In this document: in pieces, positions 18,104 to 27,121 of the stretch
How the letters are laid out: every line of letters starts with the position of its first letter
Numbering within the stretch: the first letter of the stretch is position 1
DNA from: Sphingomonas sp. NFR04
GTDB lineage: Bacteria; Pseudomonadota; Alphaproteobacteria; Sphingomonadales; Sphingomonadaceae
DNA: 64,000 nucleotides
Assembly: GCF_900114095.1 (NCBI RefSeq)
Contig: NZ_FORV01000004.1
Location: 186,001 to 250,000, forward strand
Direction: 5' to 3'
Notes under the pieces: model-generated
Seen by the model: the letters and a program-made list of their open reading frames with translations, nothing else
Database searches by the model: none
What the model was told of the DNA's origin: nothing
Translations under genes and position numbers: made by a program

Positions 18104-18937
18104 CTACTTGGCCGGCGCCGCGTCGAACTGGGCAAGCGCGGCGCGGGCGGCGGTCGCCTGCGGGCTGCTCGGTGCGGCGGCGACCACCTTGTTCCAGGCG
18201 GCCTTGGCACCCGCCTCGTCCCCGCTCGCGGCGGCGATGTTGCCGGCCTCGAGCTGGACCGCAGCGTCGTCGCCGGCGCGCTGCACCGCTTCGGCAATGT
18301 CCTTCTGCGCGCGCGGCAGGTCGTTCATCCGCCGGGCGAGCGTCGCCGAGAGCAGCCAGGCGAGCGGATCGTCGCCGGCTTTTGCGATGGCCACGTCGAT
18401 ATCGGCGCGGGCGCCGTCATTTTCCCCCGAGGCGACGGCGGCGCGGGCGCGGTCGAGATAGGCCTCGCCCAGCGCCAGCCCCTTCAGCTGGCCGCTGGCA
18501 AGCGCGGCATTGATCGCGGCGCGTGCCTTGGGCGGCTTCTTGGCGGCGAGCCAGGCATTGCCCGCCTGGGTCCAGTAGACTGCGGCGCGGGGACCGTCCT
18601 TCGCCGTTTCTGCCTCGCCCGCGGCTTCCTCGAAGGCGGCTGCGGCCGAGTCCCAGCGGCCCTGGTTGGTATAGGCGACGGCGAGGCACTGGCGGGCGAA
18701 CATGCCGCCCTTGTCGGTGCCCCATTTCACCGCCTCGTCGATCGCCGCGCCGGGATCGCCCGTGGCGAGGTCCATGCACTTGGTGAAGCGCGGCGGCTCG
18801 CCCGCGGGCACCGGCGCGGCGGCCTTGGCGGCGGCGGCGCGGGCGCGCTCGGCGTCGCGCAGCACCGGACCGGACTTGGGCGCAATGGCGGCGGGGGGCT
18901 GCTGCTGGGCGATCAGCAGGAGGAGGGGGAAGAGCAT
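18104..18937 (-). CDS. Exported TPR-like protein
   Basis: A 277-residue Ala-rich protein that begins with a short hydrophobic segment (MLFPLLLLIAQQ) acting as a signal or anchor. The body consists of helical repeats with TPR spacing (for example MFARQCLAVAYTNQGRWDSAAAAFEEA and DPLAWLLSATLARRMNDLPRAQKDI), about six units. TPR proteins mediate protein contacts; no partner is evident. Its start overlaps the end of the alpha/beta hydrolase gene by 25 bases on the same strand, so they are probably co-transcribed. Confidence 0.8.
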   Translation of the reverse strand: MLFPLLLLIAQQQPPAAIAPKSGPVLRDAERARAAAAKAAAPVPAGEPPRFTKCMDLATGDPGAAIDEAVKWGTDKGGMFARQCLAVAYTNQGRWDSAAAAFEEAAGEAETAKDGPRAAVYWTQAGNAWLAAKKPPKARAAINAALASGQLKGLALGEAYLDRARAAVASGENDGARADIDVAIAKAGDDPLAWLLSATLARRMNDLPRAQKDIAEAVQRAGDDAAVQLEAGNIAAASGDEAGAKAAWNKVVAAAPSSPQATAARAALAQFDAAPAK

Positions 18938-19638
18938 GCGATCAATACGTCCTCGGTAGCGCGGAGCAGCAGGCGGATGTCGGCGTCGCGCGACAGGCGG
19001 TGGTCACCGCCCTTGACCAGCGTTACCTGCACATCGTCTGAACGAAGCGTGTCGGCGAGCCGCAGCGCCAGTTCCCACGGCACCTCGGCGTCGCGCTGGC
19101 CCTGGAGCAGGCGCACCGGGCCGTCAAAGCCGATCGGCGCCTCCAGTACCAGGTTCGCCTCGCCCGAGGTCCAGAAGTTCAGGGTGGTCACCATCGGCTC
19201 GGGCCCATAGTCGCTCGGCTGTTCGAGCCGGCCCTCCTTGACGAGGGTCGCCTTCTCGGCATCGGTAAAGCCCCAGCGAGTGAAATCGGGCGCGGCGGCG
19301 ATGCCGACCATGCCGACCACGCGCTCGGGCCGGGCCCTGGCCACCAGCAGCATCAGCCAGCCGCCCATCGACGAGCCGACCAGCACCACCGGACCTTCCA
19401 CCACGGTGTGGATCATGCCCAACGCGTCGTCGCGCCAGCTCGCCAGCGTCTGGTCCTCGAAATCGCCCGGGCTTTCGCCGCAGCCGGCATAGTCGAAGCG
19501 CAGGAACGCCTGGCCGCGGTCGCGGGCCCAGGCCTCCATCGCGAGTACCTTCGATCCCTGCATGTCGGAGCGATAGCCGGGCAGGAAGATGATGGTGGGG
19601 GAGGCGCCGGGCGTGTGGTGATGGGCGAGCAGGGTCAT
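18913..19638 (-). CDS. Alpha/beta hydrolase
   Basis: A 241-residue cytoplasmic alpha/beta hydrolase. Seen: the oxyanion region FLPGYRSDMQGSKV, FDYAGCGESPGDF, the nucleophile elbow VGSSMGGWLML (Ser in G-x-S-x-G), the acid residue region GQRDAEVPWE and the catalytic His in KGGDHRLSR. The arrangement resembles ABHD10/palmitoyl-thioesterase-like hydrolases found in alphaproteobacteria, but substrate is unknown. It is the first gene of a two-gene unit with the TPR-like gene and is divergent from the 44-residue ORF. Confidence 0.88.
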   Translation of the reverse strand: MTLLAHHHTPGASPTIIFLPGYRSDMQGSKVLAMEAWARDRGQAFLRFDYAGCGESPGDFEDQTLASWRDDALGMIHTVVEGPVVLVGSSMGGWLMLLVARARPERVVGMVGIAAAPDFTRWGFTDAEKATLVKEGRLEQPSDYGPEPMVTTLNFWTSGEANLVLEAPIGFDGPVRLLQGQRDAEVPWELALRLADTLRSDDVQVTLVKGGDHRLSRDADIRLLLRATEDVLIACSSPSSC

Positions 19639-19745
19639 GGCAGGCGGTGTAGCGCCTCCCGTCTTTCGCCGCCAGCGACGGAACCGATTACTCCCATCGG
19701 GATTGATCGTAGGACATCGGCCCAGGCAAGGAGCACATAGGCGTC

Positions 19746-19880
19746 ATGAGCAAAGTCGAGAAAGCCATCGCCCTCCCGGTCCGCCGGTTCGTTCCCAGCA
19801 GCCAGCTCGTCTTCGGCGCGGCGATCGCCGTGTCGGGCCTGTCGGTCCTTGCCGGCAAGCTGATCGGCGCGCTCGCCTGA
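19746..19880 (+). CDS. 44-residue single-pass membrane protein
   Basis: A 44-residue reading frame from ATG 19746 with an AAGGAG site at 19728-19733 (12-base spacing, rather long). A basic N-terminus (MSKVEKAIALPVRRFVP) precedes one hydrophobic segment (LVFGAAIAVSGLSVLAGKLIGALA). It ends 10 bases before the convergent M48 peptidase stop. Basic lead plus hydrophobic helix gives an inside-out membrane topology. No family recognised; it could be a chance frame, but the ribosome site and neat fit in the gap favour a real gene. Confidence 0.5.
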   Translation: MSKVEKAIALPVRRFVPSSQLVFGAAIAVSGLSVLAGKLIGALA

Positions 19881-19890
19881 GACTGGGCGC

Positions 19891-20946
19891 CTAAAACGCG
19901 TTTGCCGGGCGGTCGCCGCACATCGCCCGCAGCGCCTGCCACTGGCCGGGGCTGAGCGCGGGCGCATAGGCGGCACCTGGCTTCGCACTCGCCTGGAACG
20001 CCTGCTCGCGCGACCTGGATAGCGGGTGCGAGGAAAGATAGGTCATCAGCACCGCGGCATTGCCAGGCTCCCCGTCCTGCCTCGCCAGCCGCGCGAACAA
20101 TCCGGCGGTGGGCAGCGGCGAGATGTTGGCGGCCTGCAGCCGCCCGATCGCATAGCCGTCCGCCCCCGCCTCGGCCTTGCGCGAATAGCGGGCATTGAGC
20201 AGGGCGTTGCCATAACCACTGATATTGCCGTCGAACCCGCCGAGCAGCAGCCGCAGGCCATATTGGCGGATCAGCGCCTCCATCCCGTCGCGGTGGGCGA
20301 CGTGGCCGAGCTCGTGCGCCAGCACCCCCGCCACCTCGTCCGGCGACCTGGCATTCTGGATCAGCCCGTCGAACAGCACCACCTGCCCGCCTGGAAAGGC
20401 GACGGCGTTGATCATCGGCGCGTGAACGACGCGGATCGTCACGTCGCCGTCCTGGCGCAGCCGCGCGCCGAGCGCCTTCAGCGCCGCGTCGCCCTGCGGG
20501 CTCGAGCAGGCATAGGTGCCGAGATTGCCGACGATCAGCCGCCCCATGCGCTGCTCGACCGATTGCGGGACCAGCCGCGCGAGCAGCGGCGGCAGCTTGA
20601 GCGTGAAGGCGACGACCAGCACCGCAAGGATGGCGAGCACGCCAGCGGAGCGCCACAGCCCGAAGCGATCGATCCAGGCGCCGTAGCGCGCCGGCTTGGG
20701 CAACTGCACCGCGATTTCGGAGGGTGGAAATTCGAGGAAGGTGATCCGCCAGCCCGGCCGGCCCTTCAGCCCGAAGGCGCGCTCGTGGTGCGAAGTGCCG
20801 TGCGGCTCCAGATCGGCGAAGGCATAGGGGCCCGGATCGGCGCCGTCGCCCTGCAGGGTGAACCGCCGCTCGTCGGCGCTCGGGACGAGCGCGGGCATGC
20901 GCCGTTCGCCGCTGCGGCCATCATAATGCCAGACCCGGGTTTCCAC
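19891..20946 (-). CDS. Membrane-anchored M48-family metallopeptidase, GTG start
   Basis: From GTG 20946 the product is 351 residues. An N-terminal beta-rich domain (about 1-80, VWHYDGRSGERRMPALVPS) is followed by one membrane helix (about 101-118), then the M48 peptidase domain with zinc site HELGHVAHRD (residues 211-220) and the downstream KAEAGADGYAI that supplies the third ligand. The domain faces the periplasm if the N-terminus is cytoplasmic. A GGGAG site precedes the GTG, 13 bases after the DUF898 stop, so the two are one operon. Substrate unknown. Confidence 0.9.
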   Translation of the reverse strand: METRVWHYDGRSGERRMPALVPSADERRFTLQGDGADPGPYAFADLEPHGTSHHERAFGLKGRPGWRITFLEFPPSEIAVQLPKPARYGAWIDRFGLWRSAGVLAILAVLVVAFTLKLPPLLARLVPQSVEQRMGRLIVGNLGTYACSSPQGDAALKALGARLRQDGDVTIRVVHAPMINAVAFPGGQVVLFDGLIQNARSPDEVAGVLAHELGHVAHRDGMEALIRQYGLRLLLGGFDGNISGYGNALLNARYSRKAEAGADGYAIGRLQAANISPLPTAGLFARLARQDGEPGNAAVLMTYLSSHPLSRSREQAFQASAKPGAAYAPALSPGQWQALRAMCGDRPANAF

Positions 20947-20959
20947 CGTCGGTTCTCCC

Positions 20960-22060
20960 TCAGAACGCGCCCATGTCGAGGCTGTCGAACAGTCCCTCGC
21001 CCTGGCCGGGCGCGCGCGTGGTCGACTGCGTGAACTGATCGAGATCGAGCGAGCCATAGGCTTCGATGTGGCGGACGAAGAACGCCCAGCTGCGATAGCT
21101 CAGGAAGATCGAGCCGATGCCCAGCGTGCACACCACCAAGGCGATGTTGCCGAGCATGAAGGTCAGCCAGTCGCGGGTGCGTGCGGTGAACCCGAACTCC
21201 AGATTCCCGAGCGTCAGCCCGGCGATCACCTGCCGGAAATAGGCGGAATAGAAATAGAGGGCGATCAGGCCCATCACCACGAAGAACACCAGGTAGAAGG
21301 CGGCAAAGGCGAGGAGGAAGCCAAAACTCGTCGGCATCCCGATCGCCGCTTCGCCCGGCTGGCGGTGCGCACCCAGCGTCGCGACGACCGCGAAGGCGAT
21401 GGCCGCGATCAGCAGCACGATCGGGACAAGGTAGAATAGCAGATAGCGCCCCATCAGCCCGTCGGTGTTGGCACCGGCACGAAACGGATAGGGGCCGAAG
21501 CTCATCGCGTTCCAGCGCTTGTTCCACAGCGACACCAGCGCCCAGGGCACCAGCAGGCCGAAGGCGAAGCTGCCGAGCATCGTCCGCCACATATAGGACA
21601 GGCCGTAGCGAAATCCCTGGTCGTCGCTGCCGCCGCGGATGCCGTGCCAAAAGGTGCGGCTGAGCCGGTAGCGCAGCGCGCGGAAGATCGCGACGCCGCC
21701 CAGCATGAACAGGAACAGGTAGAGCAGGAGGAAGAGGAGGCCGGCAGCAGCGGCACCCGAAGACGTTCCCCGCATCGCCAGCGCACCGATCAGCAGGTTG
21801 AGACCCGCGACTGGCGCAAACACCAGCGCCATCACCACGACATAGCCGAGCATCAATTCGCGCCCGGTCCCGGTCCATTCGAGCCGATCGTCGATAAAGC
21901 GCGTCTGGCTCCACAGATAGCGCCGGGTCCGCGCGCGACCCCAGAAGTTGTAGACGCCGAGCGTTACGATGGTCAGCAGCAGATTGGTGAAGGCGATCGG
22001 GGCGTATTCGCGCCACGAGCCGTAAAATTCGAACGCGCCGCGCTCGCCCTGTTCCTGCAT
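20960..22060 (-). CDS. DUF898 (YjgN-like) polytopic membrane protein
   Basis: A 366-residue inner-membrane protein with about eight helices. The family features are the repeated motif FTNLLLTIVTLGVYNFWGRARTRRYLWSQ near the N-terminus and a second copy of the same layout (FWHGIRGG and later TLGIGSIFLSYRSWAFFVRHIEAYG). ATG 22060 after GGGGGACC is chosen over 22096. The M48 peptidase follows 13 bases downstream, a pairing that suggests a membrane peptidase with a membrane partner; role unknown. Confidence 0.9.
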   Translation of the reverse strand: MQEQGERGAFEFYGSWREYAPIAFTNLLLTIVTLGVYNFWGRARTRRYLWSQTRFIDDRLEWTGTGRELMLGYVVVMALVFAPVAGLNLLIGALAMRGTSSGAAAAGLLFLLLYLFLFMLGGVAIFRALRYRLSRTFWHGIRGGSDDQGFRYGLSYMWRTMLGSFAFGLLVPWALVSLWNKRWNAMSFGPYPFRAGANTDGLMGRYLLFYLVPIVLLIAAIAFAVVATLGAHRQPGEAAIGMPTSFGFLLAFAAFYLVFFVVMGLIALYFYSAYFRQVIAGLTLGNLEFGFTARTRDWLTFMLGNIALVVCTLGIGSIFLSYRSWAFFVRHIEAYGSLDLDQFTQSTTRAPGQGEGLFDSLDMGAF

Positions 22061-22116
22061 GATGGTCCCCCTTGGCCGCCATCCAATAGCGGCCAAGGGT
22101 TGACGTCAAGTAACGA

Positions 22117-23013
22117 TCAGAGCGCGGTGTTGAAGGTGTCGCACTGGCGCGGGTCGCCGGTCTCCATGCCGCGCTTGAGCCACGCCATGCGCTGCGCCGA
22201 GGTGCCGTGGGTGAAGCTGTCCGGCACCACGCTGCCCTGTGCCTCCTTCTGCAGCGTGTCGTCGCCGATCGCGTTGGCCGCGGTCATGCCTTCCTCGATA
22301 TCGCCCGGCTCCAGCCGGTCGCGGTTGCGCGCGGCCCAGACACCGGCAAAGCAGTCCGCCTGCAGCTCCAGCTTGACCGAAAGGCGGTTGCCCTCGGTTT
22401 TGGAGCCGCGCGCCTGCGCCTGCGAGACTTCGGTCGAGGTGCCGAGCAGGTCCTGGATGTGGTGGCCCATCTCGTGCGCGATCACATAGTCGCGGGCGAA
22501 GTCCCCCTTGGCGCCGAAGCGGTTCTGCAGCTCGTCGAAGAAGCTCGTGTCGATATACACGCCCTTGTCGCTCGGGCAATAGAAGGGGCCCACCGCCGAG
22601 GTCGCCGCGCCGCAGCCGGTGTTCGCGCCGCCCTGGAAGAACTTGATCGTCGCGGGGCGATAGTCGTTGCGGCCCATCTCCTGGAAGATCTTGCCCCAGG
22701 TGTCGTCGGTGCTGCGCATTACCCGGCAGGCTTCCAGCCGACGCTCGTTCACCCGGCACACCTGCTGGCCGGACTGGCCTGCGGTGGGCGAGCGCCCGGC
22801 GCTGCCGCCACCGCTCTGGCCCAGCATGCCGCCGCCGCCGCCGAGGCCGAACATCACCAACGCGATGATGCCCACCAGCACGATGCCGCCGCAGCCCATG
22901 CCGCGGCTGAGGAACATCGGCAGCAGCCCCAGCAGCGGAAAGCCACCGCCGCCACCGCCGCCGGAGCCGAGGTCCTGCGCGTTGTCGGTCGGATCCAGAT
23001 CGTCGAGCCGCAT
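22117..23013 (-). CDS. YpfJ-type neutral zinc metallopeptidase
   Basis: A 298-residue single-pass membrane protein. Gly-rich N-terminus, one helix (about 41-58, CGGIVLVGIIALVMFGLG), then a periplasmic domain with the zinc motif HEMGHHIQ (residues 180-187), the conserved PFYCPSDKGVYIDTSFFDEL before it, and ELQADCFAGVWA, which supplies the third ligand. This is the KPN_02809/YpfJ family. It is upstream of DUF898 and M48 on the same strand with a 56-bp gap that holds the palindrome TTGACGTCAA. Confidence 0.93.
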   Translation of the reverse strand: MRLDDLDPTDNAQDLGSGGGGGGGFPLLGLLPMFLSRGMGCGGIVLVGIIALVMFGLGGGGGMLGQSGGGSAGRSPTAGQSGQQVCRVNERRLEACRVMRSTDDTWGKIFQEMGRNDYRPATIKFFQGGANTGCGAATSAVGPFYCPSDKGVYIDTSFFDELQNRFGAKGDFARDYVIAHEMGHHIQDLLGTSTEVSQAQARGSKTEGNRLSVKLELQADCFAGVWAARNRDRLEPGDIEEGMTAANAIGDDTLQKEAQGSVVPDSFTHGTSAQRMAWLKRGMETGDPRQCDTFNTAL

Positions 23014-23148
23014 CGGGCCTCCCCTTTTGTTCGATTGCCGTCACAATGCTTCAGTCGCGTGTGCGTTGCACGTGCTTCTCACGCGGTTAGCCGCGCCACT
23101 AACGGCACTCGTATTGCTCCGCAGCATGCTTTGGGTCAGACCCGGTGC

Positions 23149-24300
23149 ATGGCTGATGCTGAGTCCCGCCCGCCCCGCCGTCGCCGCCATGCCGCACCCG
23201 GGATGCCGCTGCCCGACACCGTCGCCCTCGTGCTGCAGGGAGGCGGCGCGCTCGGCAGCTTCCAGGCAGGCGTGATCGAGGAGCTCGCCGCGGCCGAGAT
23301 CGAGATCGATTGGGTGGCGGGCATCTCGATCGGCGCGGTCAACGCCGCCTTGTTCGCCGGCAACCCGCCCCAGCGGCGACTGGAGGCGATCCACGCCTTC
23401 TGGGACCAGGTAACCTCGGCGCTGCCCGAATTCCTGCCCTCACTCAACGATCAGGCGCGCGAGATCGCCCATGCCTGGTCGGCCGGCGCGGTGATGCTGG
23501 GCGGTGTGCCGGGCTTTTTCCGCCCGCGCCCGATCCCGCCGATCTTCGCCGCGCCCGGTACACCCGGCGCGCTGAGCTATTACGACACCACGCCGCTACG
23601 CGAGACGCTGGACCGGCTGGTCGACTGGGATCTGCTCAACAACGGGCCGGTCCGCCTGTCGGTGGGGGCGGTCAACATCCAGAGCGGCAATTTCCGCTAT
23701 TTCGATACGCGCGACGAACGCATCGACGCGCGGCACATCATGGCCTCTGGTGCGTTGCCGCCGGGGCTGCCGCCGGTCGAGATCGACGGCTGCTGGTATT
23801 GGGACGGGGGCCTCGTCTCCAACACCCCGCTCACCCATGTCCTCGATCGGCAGGAGGCCGAGATGCTCGTCTTCCAGGTCGATCTCTTCCCCGCCGCCAA
23901 CGAGCTGCCGCGAACGATGACCGACGTGCTCGGCCGCGAGAAGGAAATCCGCTATTCCAGCCGCACCCGCGCGATCTCCGACGAGCGGCTGCGGCTGCGC
24001 AACGCGCGCGAGACGGTGCGGCGGCTGCTCGAAAAGCTGCCGGACCATATCGCCGACGAACCCGAGGTGAAGGCGGTGCGCGAGCTGGTGACCGAATATC
24101 CGGTCAACATCGTCCAGCTGATCTACCGCGCCAAGTTGTGGGAAGGCGATTCGCGCGATTACGAATTCTCCACCCGCACGATGCGCGAGCATTGGGAGGC
24201 AGGGCGGATCGCAGTGGCCAACACGATGGCGAATTCCCGCCTCATCGCACAGAACATCCTTGACGGCGACACCGCCGCGTTCGACCTCACCCCCCGCTAA
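23149..24300 (+). CDS. Patatin-like phospholipase (DUF3734 C-terminus)
   Basis: A 383-residue Ser-Asp dyad hydrolase. From ATG 23149: the oxyanion loop GGGALGSFQAG (31-41), nucleophile S60 in GISIG, and the dyad Asp D219 in WDGGLVSNTP. The C-terminal third (RTRAISDERLRLRN, NIVQLIYRAKLWEG, DYEFSTRTMREHWEAG) matches the DUF3734 extension. A much longer open frame upstream is not used, because conserved sequence begins here. bdhA follows 15 bases downstream, an arrangement I recall from other alphaproteobacteria and which suggests a link to polyester or lipid turnover. Confidence 0.92.
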   Translation: MADAESRPPRRRRHAAPGMPLPDTVALVLQGGGALGSFQAGVIEELAAAEIEIDWVAGISIGAVNAALFAGNPPQRRLEAIHAFWDQVTSALPEFLPSLNDQAREIAHAWSAGAVMLGGVPGFFRPRPIPPIFAAPGTPGALSYYDTTPLRETLDRLVDWDLLNNGPVRLSVGAVNIQSGNFRYFDTRDERIDARHIMASGALPPGLPPVEIDGCWYWDGGLVSNTPLTHVLDRQEAEMLVFQVDLFPAANELPRTMTDVLGREKEIRYSSRTRAISDERLRLRNARETVRRLLEKLPDHIADEPEVKAVRELVTEYPVNIVQLIYRAKLWEGDSRDYEFSTRTMREHWEAGRIAVANTMANSRLIAQNILDGDTAAFDLTPR

Positions 24301-24315
24301 AAGACTCAAAGGAGT

Positions 24316-25107
24316 ATGCCGATGTTCCTCAAGGGCAAGTCCGCGATCATCACCGGTTCCACCTCGGGCATCGGCCTGGCCTATGCCAAGGCGCTCGCCG
24401 CCGAGGGTGCCAATGTGCTGATCAACGGCTTCGGCGACGCCGCCGCCATCGAGAAGGAACGCGCCGCGCTGGCCGAGACCAGCGGCGGCAAGGCGCTGTA
24501 CGACGCCGCCGACATGACCAAGCCCGACCAGATCGCGGCGATGGTGGCGCGCGCCGAGGCCGAATTCGGCGCGGTCGACATCGCGATTGCCAATGCCGGC
24601 ATCCAGCATGTCGCGCCAATCGACGAATTCCCGATCGACAAATGGGATGCGATCCTCGCGATCAACCTCAGCTCCACCTTCCACCTGATGCGCGCGGCGA
24701 TCCCGGGCATGAAGCAGCGGAAATGGGGCCGGATCATCTCCACCGCCAGCGCGCACAGCCTGGTCGCCAGCCCCAACAAGTCGGCCTATGTCACCGCCAA
24801 GCACGGGCTGGCCGGCCTCACCAAGACGGCGGCGCTGGAAGTGGCGACGCACGGCATCACGGTGAACTGCATCTCGCCGGGCTATGTCTGGACCCCGCTG
24901 GTCGAGAACCAGATCCCCGACACGATGAAGACGCGGAACATGACGCGCGACCAGGTGATCAACGACGTGTTGCTCGATGCCCAGCCGACCAAGCAGTTCG
25001 TCCAGCCCGAGCAGGTGGCGGCGCTGGTCCTGTTCCTGTGCCGCGACGAAGCGGCGCAGATCACCGGCTCGAACTATTCGATCGACGGCGGGTGGACCGC
25101 CGAATGA
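24316..25107 (+). CDS. bdhA: 3-hydroxybutyrate dehydrogenase
   Basis: A cytoplasmic NAD-dependent short-chain dehydrogenase that oxidises D-3-hydroxybutyrate to acetoacetate in polyhydroxybutyrate use. The 263-residue product has the nucleotide motif TGSTSGIG (13-20), NAGIQHVAPI, and the catalytic Ser145, Tyr158 and Lys162 (SAYVTAKHG). The region ISPGYVWTPLVENQIP is typical of BdhA. AAGGAG lies before ATG 24316; ATG 24322 would also work. It is coupled to the patatin gene and overlaps the next start. Confidence 0.95.
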   Translation: MPMFLKGKSAIITGSTSGIGLAYAKALAAEGANVLINGFGDAAAIEKERAALAETSGGKALYDAADMTKPDQIAAMVARAEAEFGAVDIAIANAGIQHVAPIDEFPIDKWDAILAINLSSTFHLMRAAIPGMKQRKWGRIISTASAHSLVASPNKSAYVTAKHGLAGLTKTAALEVATHGITVNCISPGYVWTPLVENQIPDTMKTRNMTRDQVINDVLLDAQPTKQFVQPEQVAALVLFLCRDEAAQITGSNYSIDGGWTAE

Positions 25108-25730
25108 TGCTGCGCACTCTGGTTGCCTTGGGCCTGGGCGCGGCGCTGGCCGGTTGCAACGCCTATCATGAGGCGACCTCGCCGGGGATGGACACGCGTC
25201 TCCCCTGGCGCCGGATCGCGACCGACGTCGATCGCACCAAGCTGCGCAACTGGCGCAAGGCGTGGAGCGAGGCGCTGCCGCTCGCCCGCGCCGCCGATGT
25301 GAAGCTGATCGAGGGCGATCCCGCGCTGTTCGATCCCGATCGGGCGCTGGACACCGCGATGCCGCCGGCCGGCGCCTATCGCTGCCGCACCTTCAAGCTC
25401 GGCGGCGGCGGCACGGCGGTGACCGCGATCGTCACCTATGACTGGCGGCCCTGCCCGATCACCGCGGACGGCGACCTGCGCCACTTCCGCATCGAAGGCG
25501 GCGTCCAGCGGCCCGACGGCAATTTCTTCCCCGACGTGACCGCCCGCGTGACCTTCCTCGGCACGCTGGAGGTGGGGGATGACAGCGCGCCGCTCCGCTA
25601 CGGGCTCGACAACAAGCGCGACCTGATCGGCTATGGCGAGCGGATCGGCGACCAGCGCTGGCGGCTGGTGCTGCCCTATCCGGCGTTCGAATCGAAGGTC
25701 GACGTGATCGAGATCGTGCCTGCGGTTTGA
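25104..25730 (+). CDS. DUF4893 lipoprotein
   Basis: A 208-residue product with a lipobox (LGAALAGC, Cys 18 from ATG 25104). The body is rich in strands (YRCRTFKLGGGG, IVTYDWRPCPI, ARVTFLGTLEVG, DKRDLIGYGERIG-like) and matches DUF4893 proteins of alphaproteobacteria; no function is known. ATG 25104 and ATG 25107 are adjacent, and the start overlaps the bdhA TGA, so translation is probably coupled to bdhA. Likely a periplasmic-facing lipoprotein. Confidence 0.87.
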   Translation: MMLRTLVALGLGAALAGCNAYHEATSPGMDTRLPWRRIATDVDRTKLRNWRKAWSEALPLARAADVKLIEGDPALFDPDRALDTAMPPAGAYRCRTFKLGGGGTAVTAIVTYDWRPCPITADGDLRHFRIEGGVQRPDGNFFPDVTARVTFLGTLEVGDDSAPLRYGLDNKRDLIGYGERIGDQRWRLVLPYPAFESKVDVIEIVPAV

Positions 25731-25782
25731 CAGGCGGGCGGGCAGGCGTGACACTCGGGCCCATGATCGAAAAGGGGGCCCG

Positions 25783-27099
25783 ATGTTCACGTCTTTCCTG
25801 TTGGCCGGGGCGATGAGCCTCGGCGCGCCTTCCGCCGCGGCCACCGCCGATCCGGTGCGCGATGCCACGGCCAAGGCGATGCCGCAGCTGATGGCGCTCT
25901 ACCGGGACCTCCACGCCCATCCCGAACTCAGCCTGCACGAGGTGCAGACCGCCGCCAAGCTTGCCGCCGCCGCGCGCGAGGCGGGCTATGACGTGACCGA
26001 GAAGGTGGGGGGCACCGGCGTGGTCGCGGTGCTGCGCAACGGTGCGGGCCCGGTGGTGCTGATCCGCGCCGACATGGACGGGCTGCCGGTGGTCGAGAAT
26101 ACCGGACTGCCCTTCGCCTCCAAGGTCCGCGCCACGACCGACGAAGGGATCGAGAGTGGCGTGATGCACGCCTGCGGCCACGACACGCACATGGCGAGCT
26201 GGGTCGGCACGCTGCGCAACCTCGCCGCGATGAAGGATCGCTGGCACGGCACCGTCGTGATGATCGCCCAGCCGGCCGAGGAGCGCGGGCGCGGCGCCAA
26301 GGCGATGCTCGACGACGGGCTGTTCACCCGCTTCCCCAAGCCCGCCTATGCGATCGCTTTCCACGACAGCGCCAGCCTGCCCGCCGGGCAGATCGGCGTG
26401 ACGCCGGGCTATGCGCTGGCCAATGTCGATTCGGTCGATATCGTGGTGAAGGGGGTGGGCGGCCACGGCGCCTATCCGCACACCACCCGCGACCCGATCG
26501 TGCTGGCCGCGCGGATCGTCACCACGCTGCAGACGCTGGTCAGCCGCGAGATGGATCCGCAGCAGCCGGCGGTGGTCACCGTTGGTGCGATCCATGGCGG
26601 ATCGAAGCACAACATCATCGGCAACGACGTGACGATGCTGCTCACCGTGCGCAGCTTCACCCCCGAATCGCGCCAGCAGCTGCTCGACGGCATCGCCCGT
26701 ATCGCCAAGGGCGAGGCGATCGCAGCGGGCGTGCCCGAGGACCGGATGCCGGTGGTGTCGGTAAAGGACGAATTTACCCCCGCGACGTTCAACACACAGC
26801 CGCTCGCCGGGCGGCTGCAGGGGCTGTTCACCGCACGCTTCGGCAAGGACCGGGTGGTGGAGACCAAGGCGGTGATGGGCGGCGAGGATTTCAGCCGCTA
26901 CTGGCTCGCCGACAAGAGCATCCAGAGCACGATCTTCTGGGTGGGCGGCGTGCCCCAGGCCAAATGGGATGCGGCGCAGGGCGGCAAGGCGATGCTGCCC
27001 TCGCTCCACAGCGCCGAATGGGCGCCCGATGCCGAGGCGGTGGTCAGCACCGCCACCGAGGCGCTGACCGCCGCGGCGCTGGATATTCTGAAGCGATAA
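25783..27099 (+). CDS. Exported M20-family amidohydrolase (hippurate-hydrolase-like)
   Basis: A 438-residue metal-dependent amidohydrolase. A signal peptide (about 1-20, LAGAMSLGAPSAAA) implies periplasmic location, which is less usual for this group. Metal ligands are visible in ADMDGLPV, HACGHDTHMAS and QPAEERGRGAKAML, with the dimerisation-domain GVGGHGAYPHTTRDP and the C-terminal GGEDFSRY. Substrates could be N-acyl amino acids or similar amides; the type is not decided by sequence. A repeat follows its stop. Confidence 0.92.
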   Translation: MFTSFLLAGAMSLGAPSAAATADPVRDATAKAMPQLMALYRDLHAHPELSLHEVQTAAKLAAAAREAGYDVTEKVGGTGVVAVLRNGAGPVVLIRADMDGLPVVENTGLPFASKVRATTDEGIESGVMHACGHDTHMASWVGTLRNLAAMKDRWHGTVVMIAQPAEERGRGAKAMLDDGLFTRFPKPAYAIAFHDSASLPAGQIGVTPGYALANVDSVDIVVKGVGGHGAYPHTTRDPIVLAARIVTTLQTLVSREMDPQQPAVVTVGAIHGGSKHNIIGNDVTMLLTVRSFTPESRQQLLDGIARIAKGEAIAAGVPEDRMPVVSVKDEFTPATFNTQPLAGRLQGLFTARFGKDRVVETKAVMGGEDFSRYWLADKSIQSTIFWVGGVPQAKWDAAQGGKAMLPSLHSAEWAPDAEAVVSTATEALTAAALDILKR

Positions 27100-27121
27100 G
27101 GGCCATCGGGCGGTGAATCCA

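Noticed and set aside
22100..22109. Palindrome TTGACGTCAA before the DUF898 gene
   Set aside because: A perfect 10-base palindrome but too short and isolated to assign to a regulator; may be chance.
22207..23148. Upstream extension of the patatin frame to 22207
   Set aside because: It runs antisense through the YpfJ-type peptidase gene; conserved patatin sequence starts after ATG 23149.
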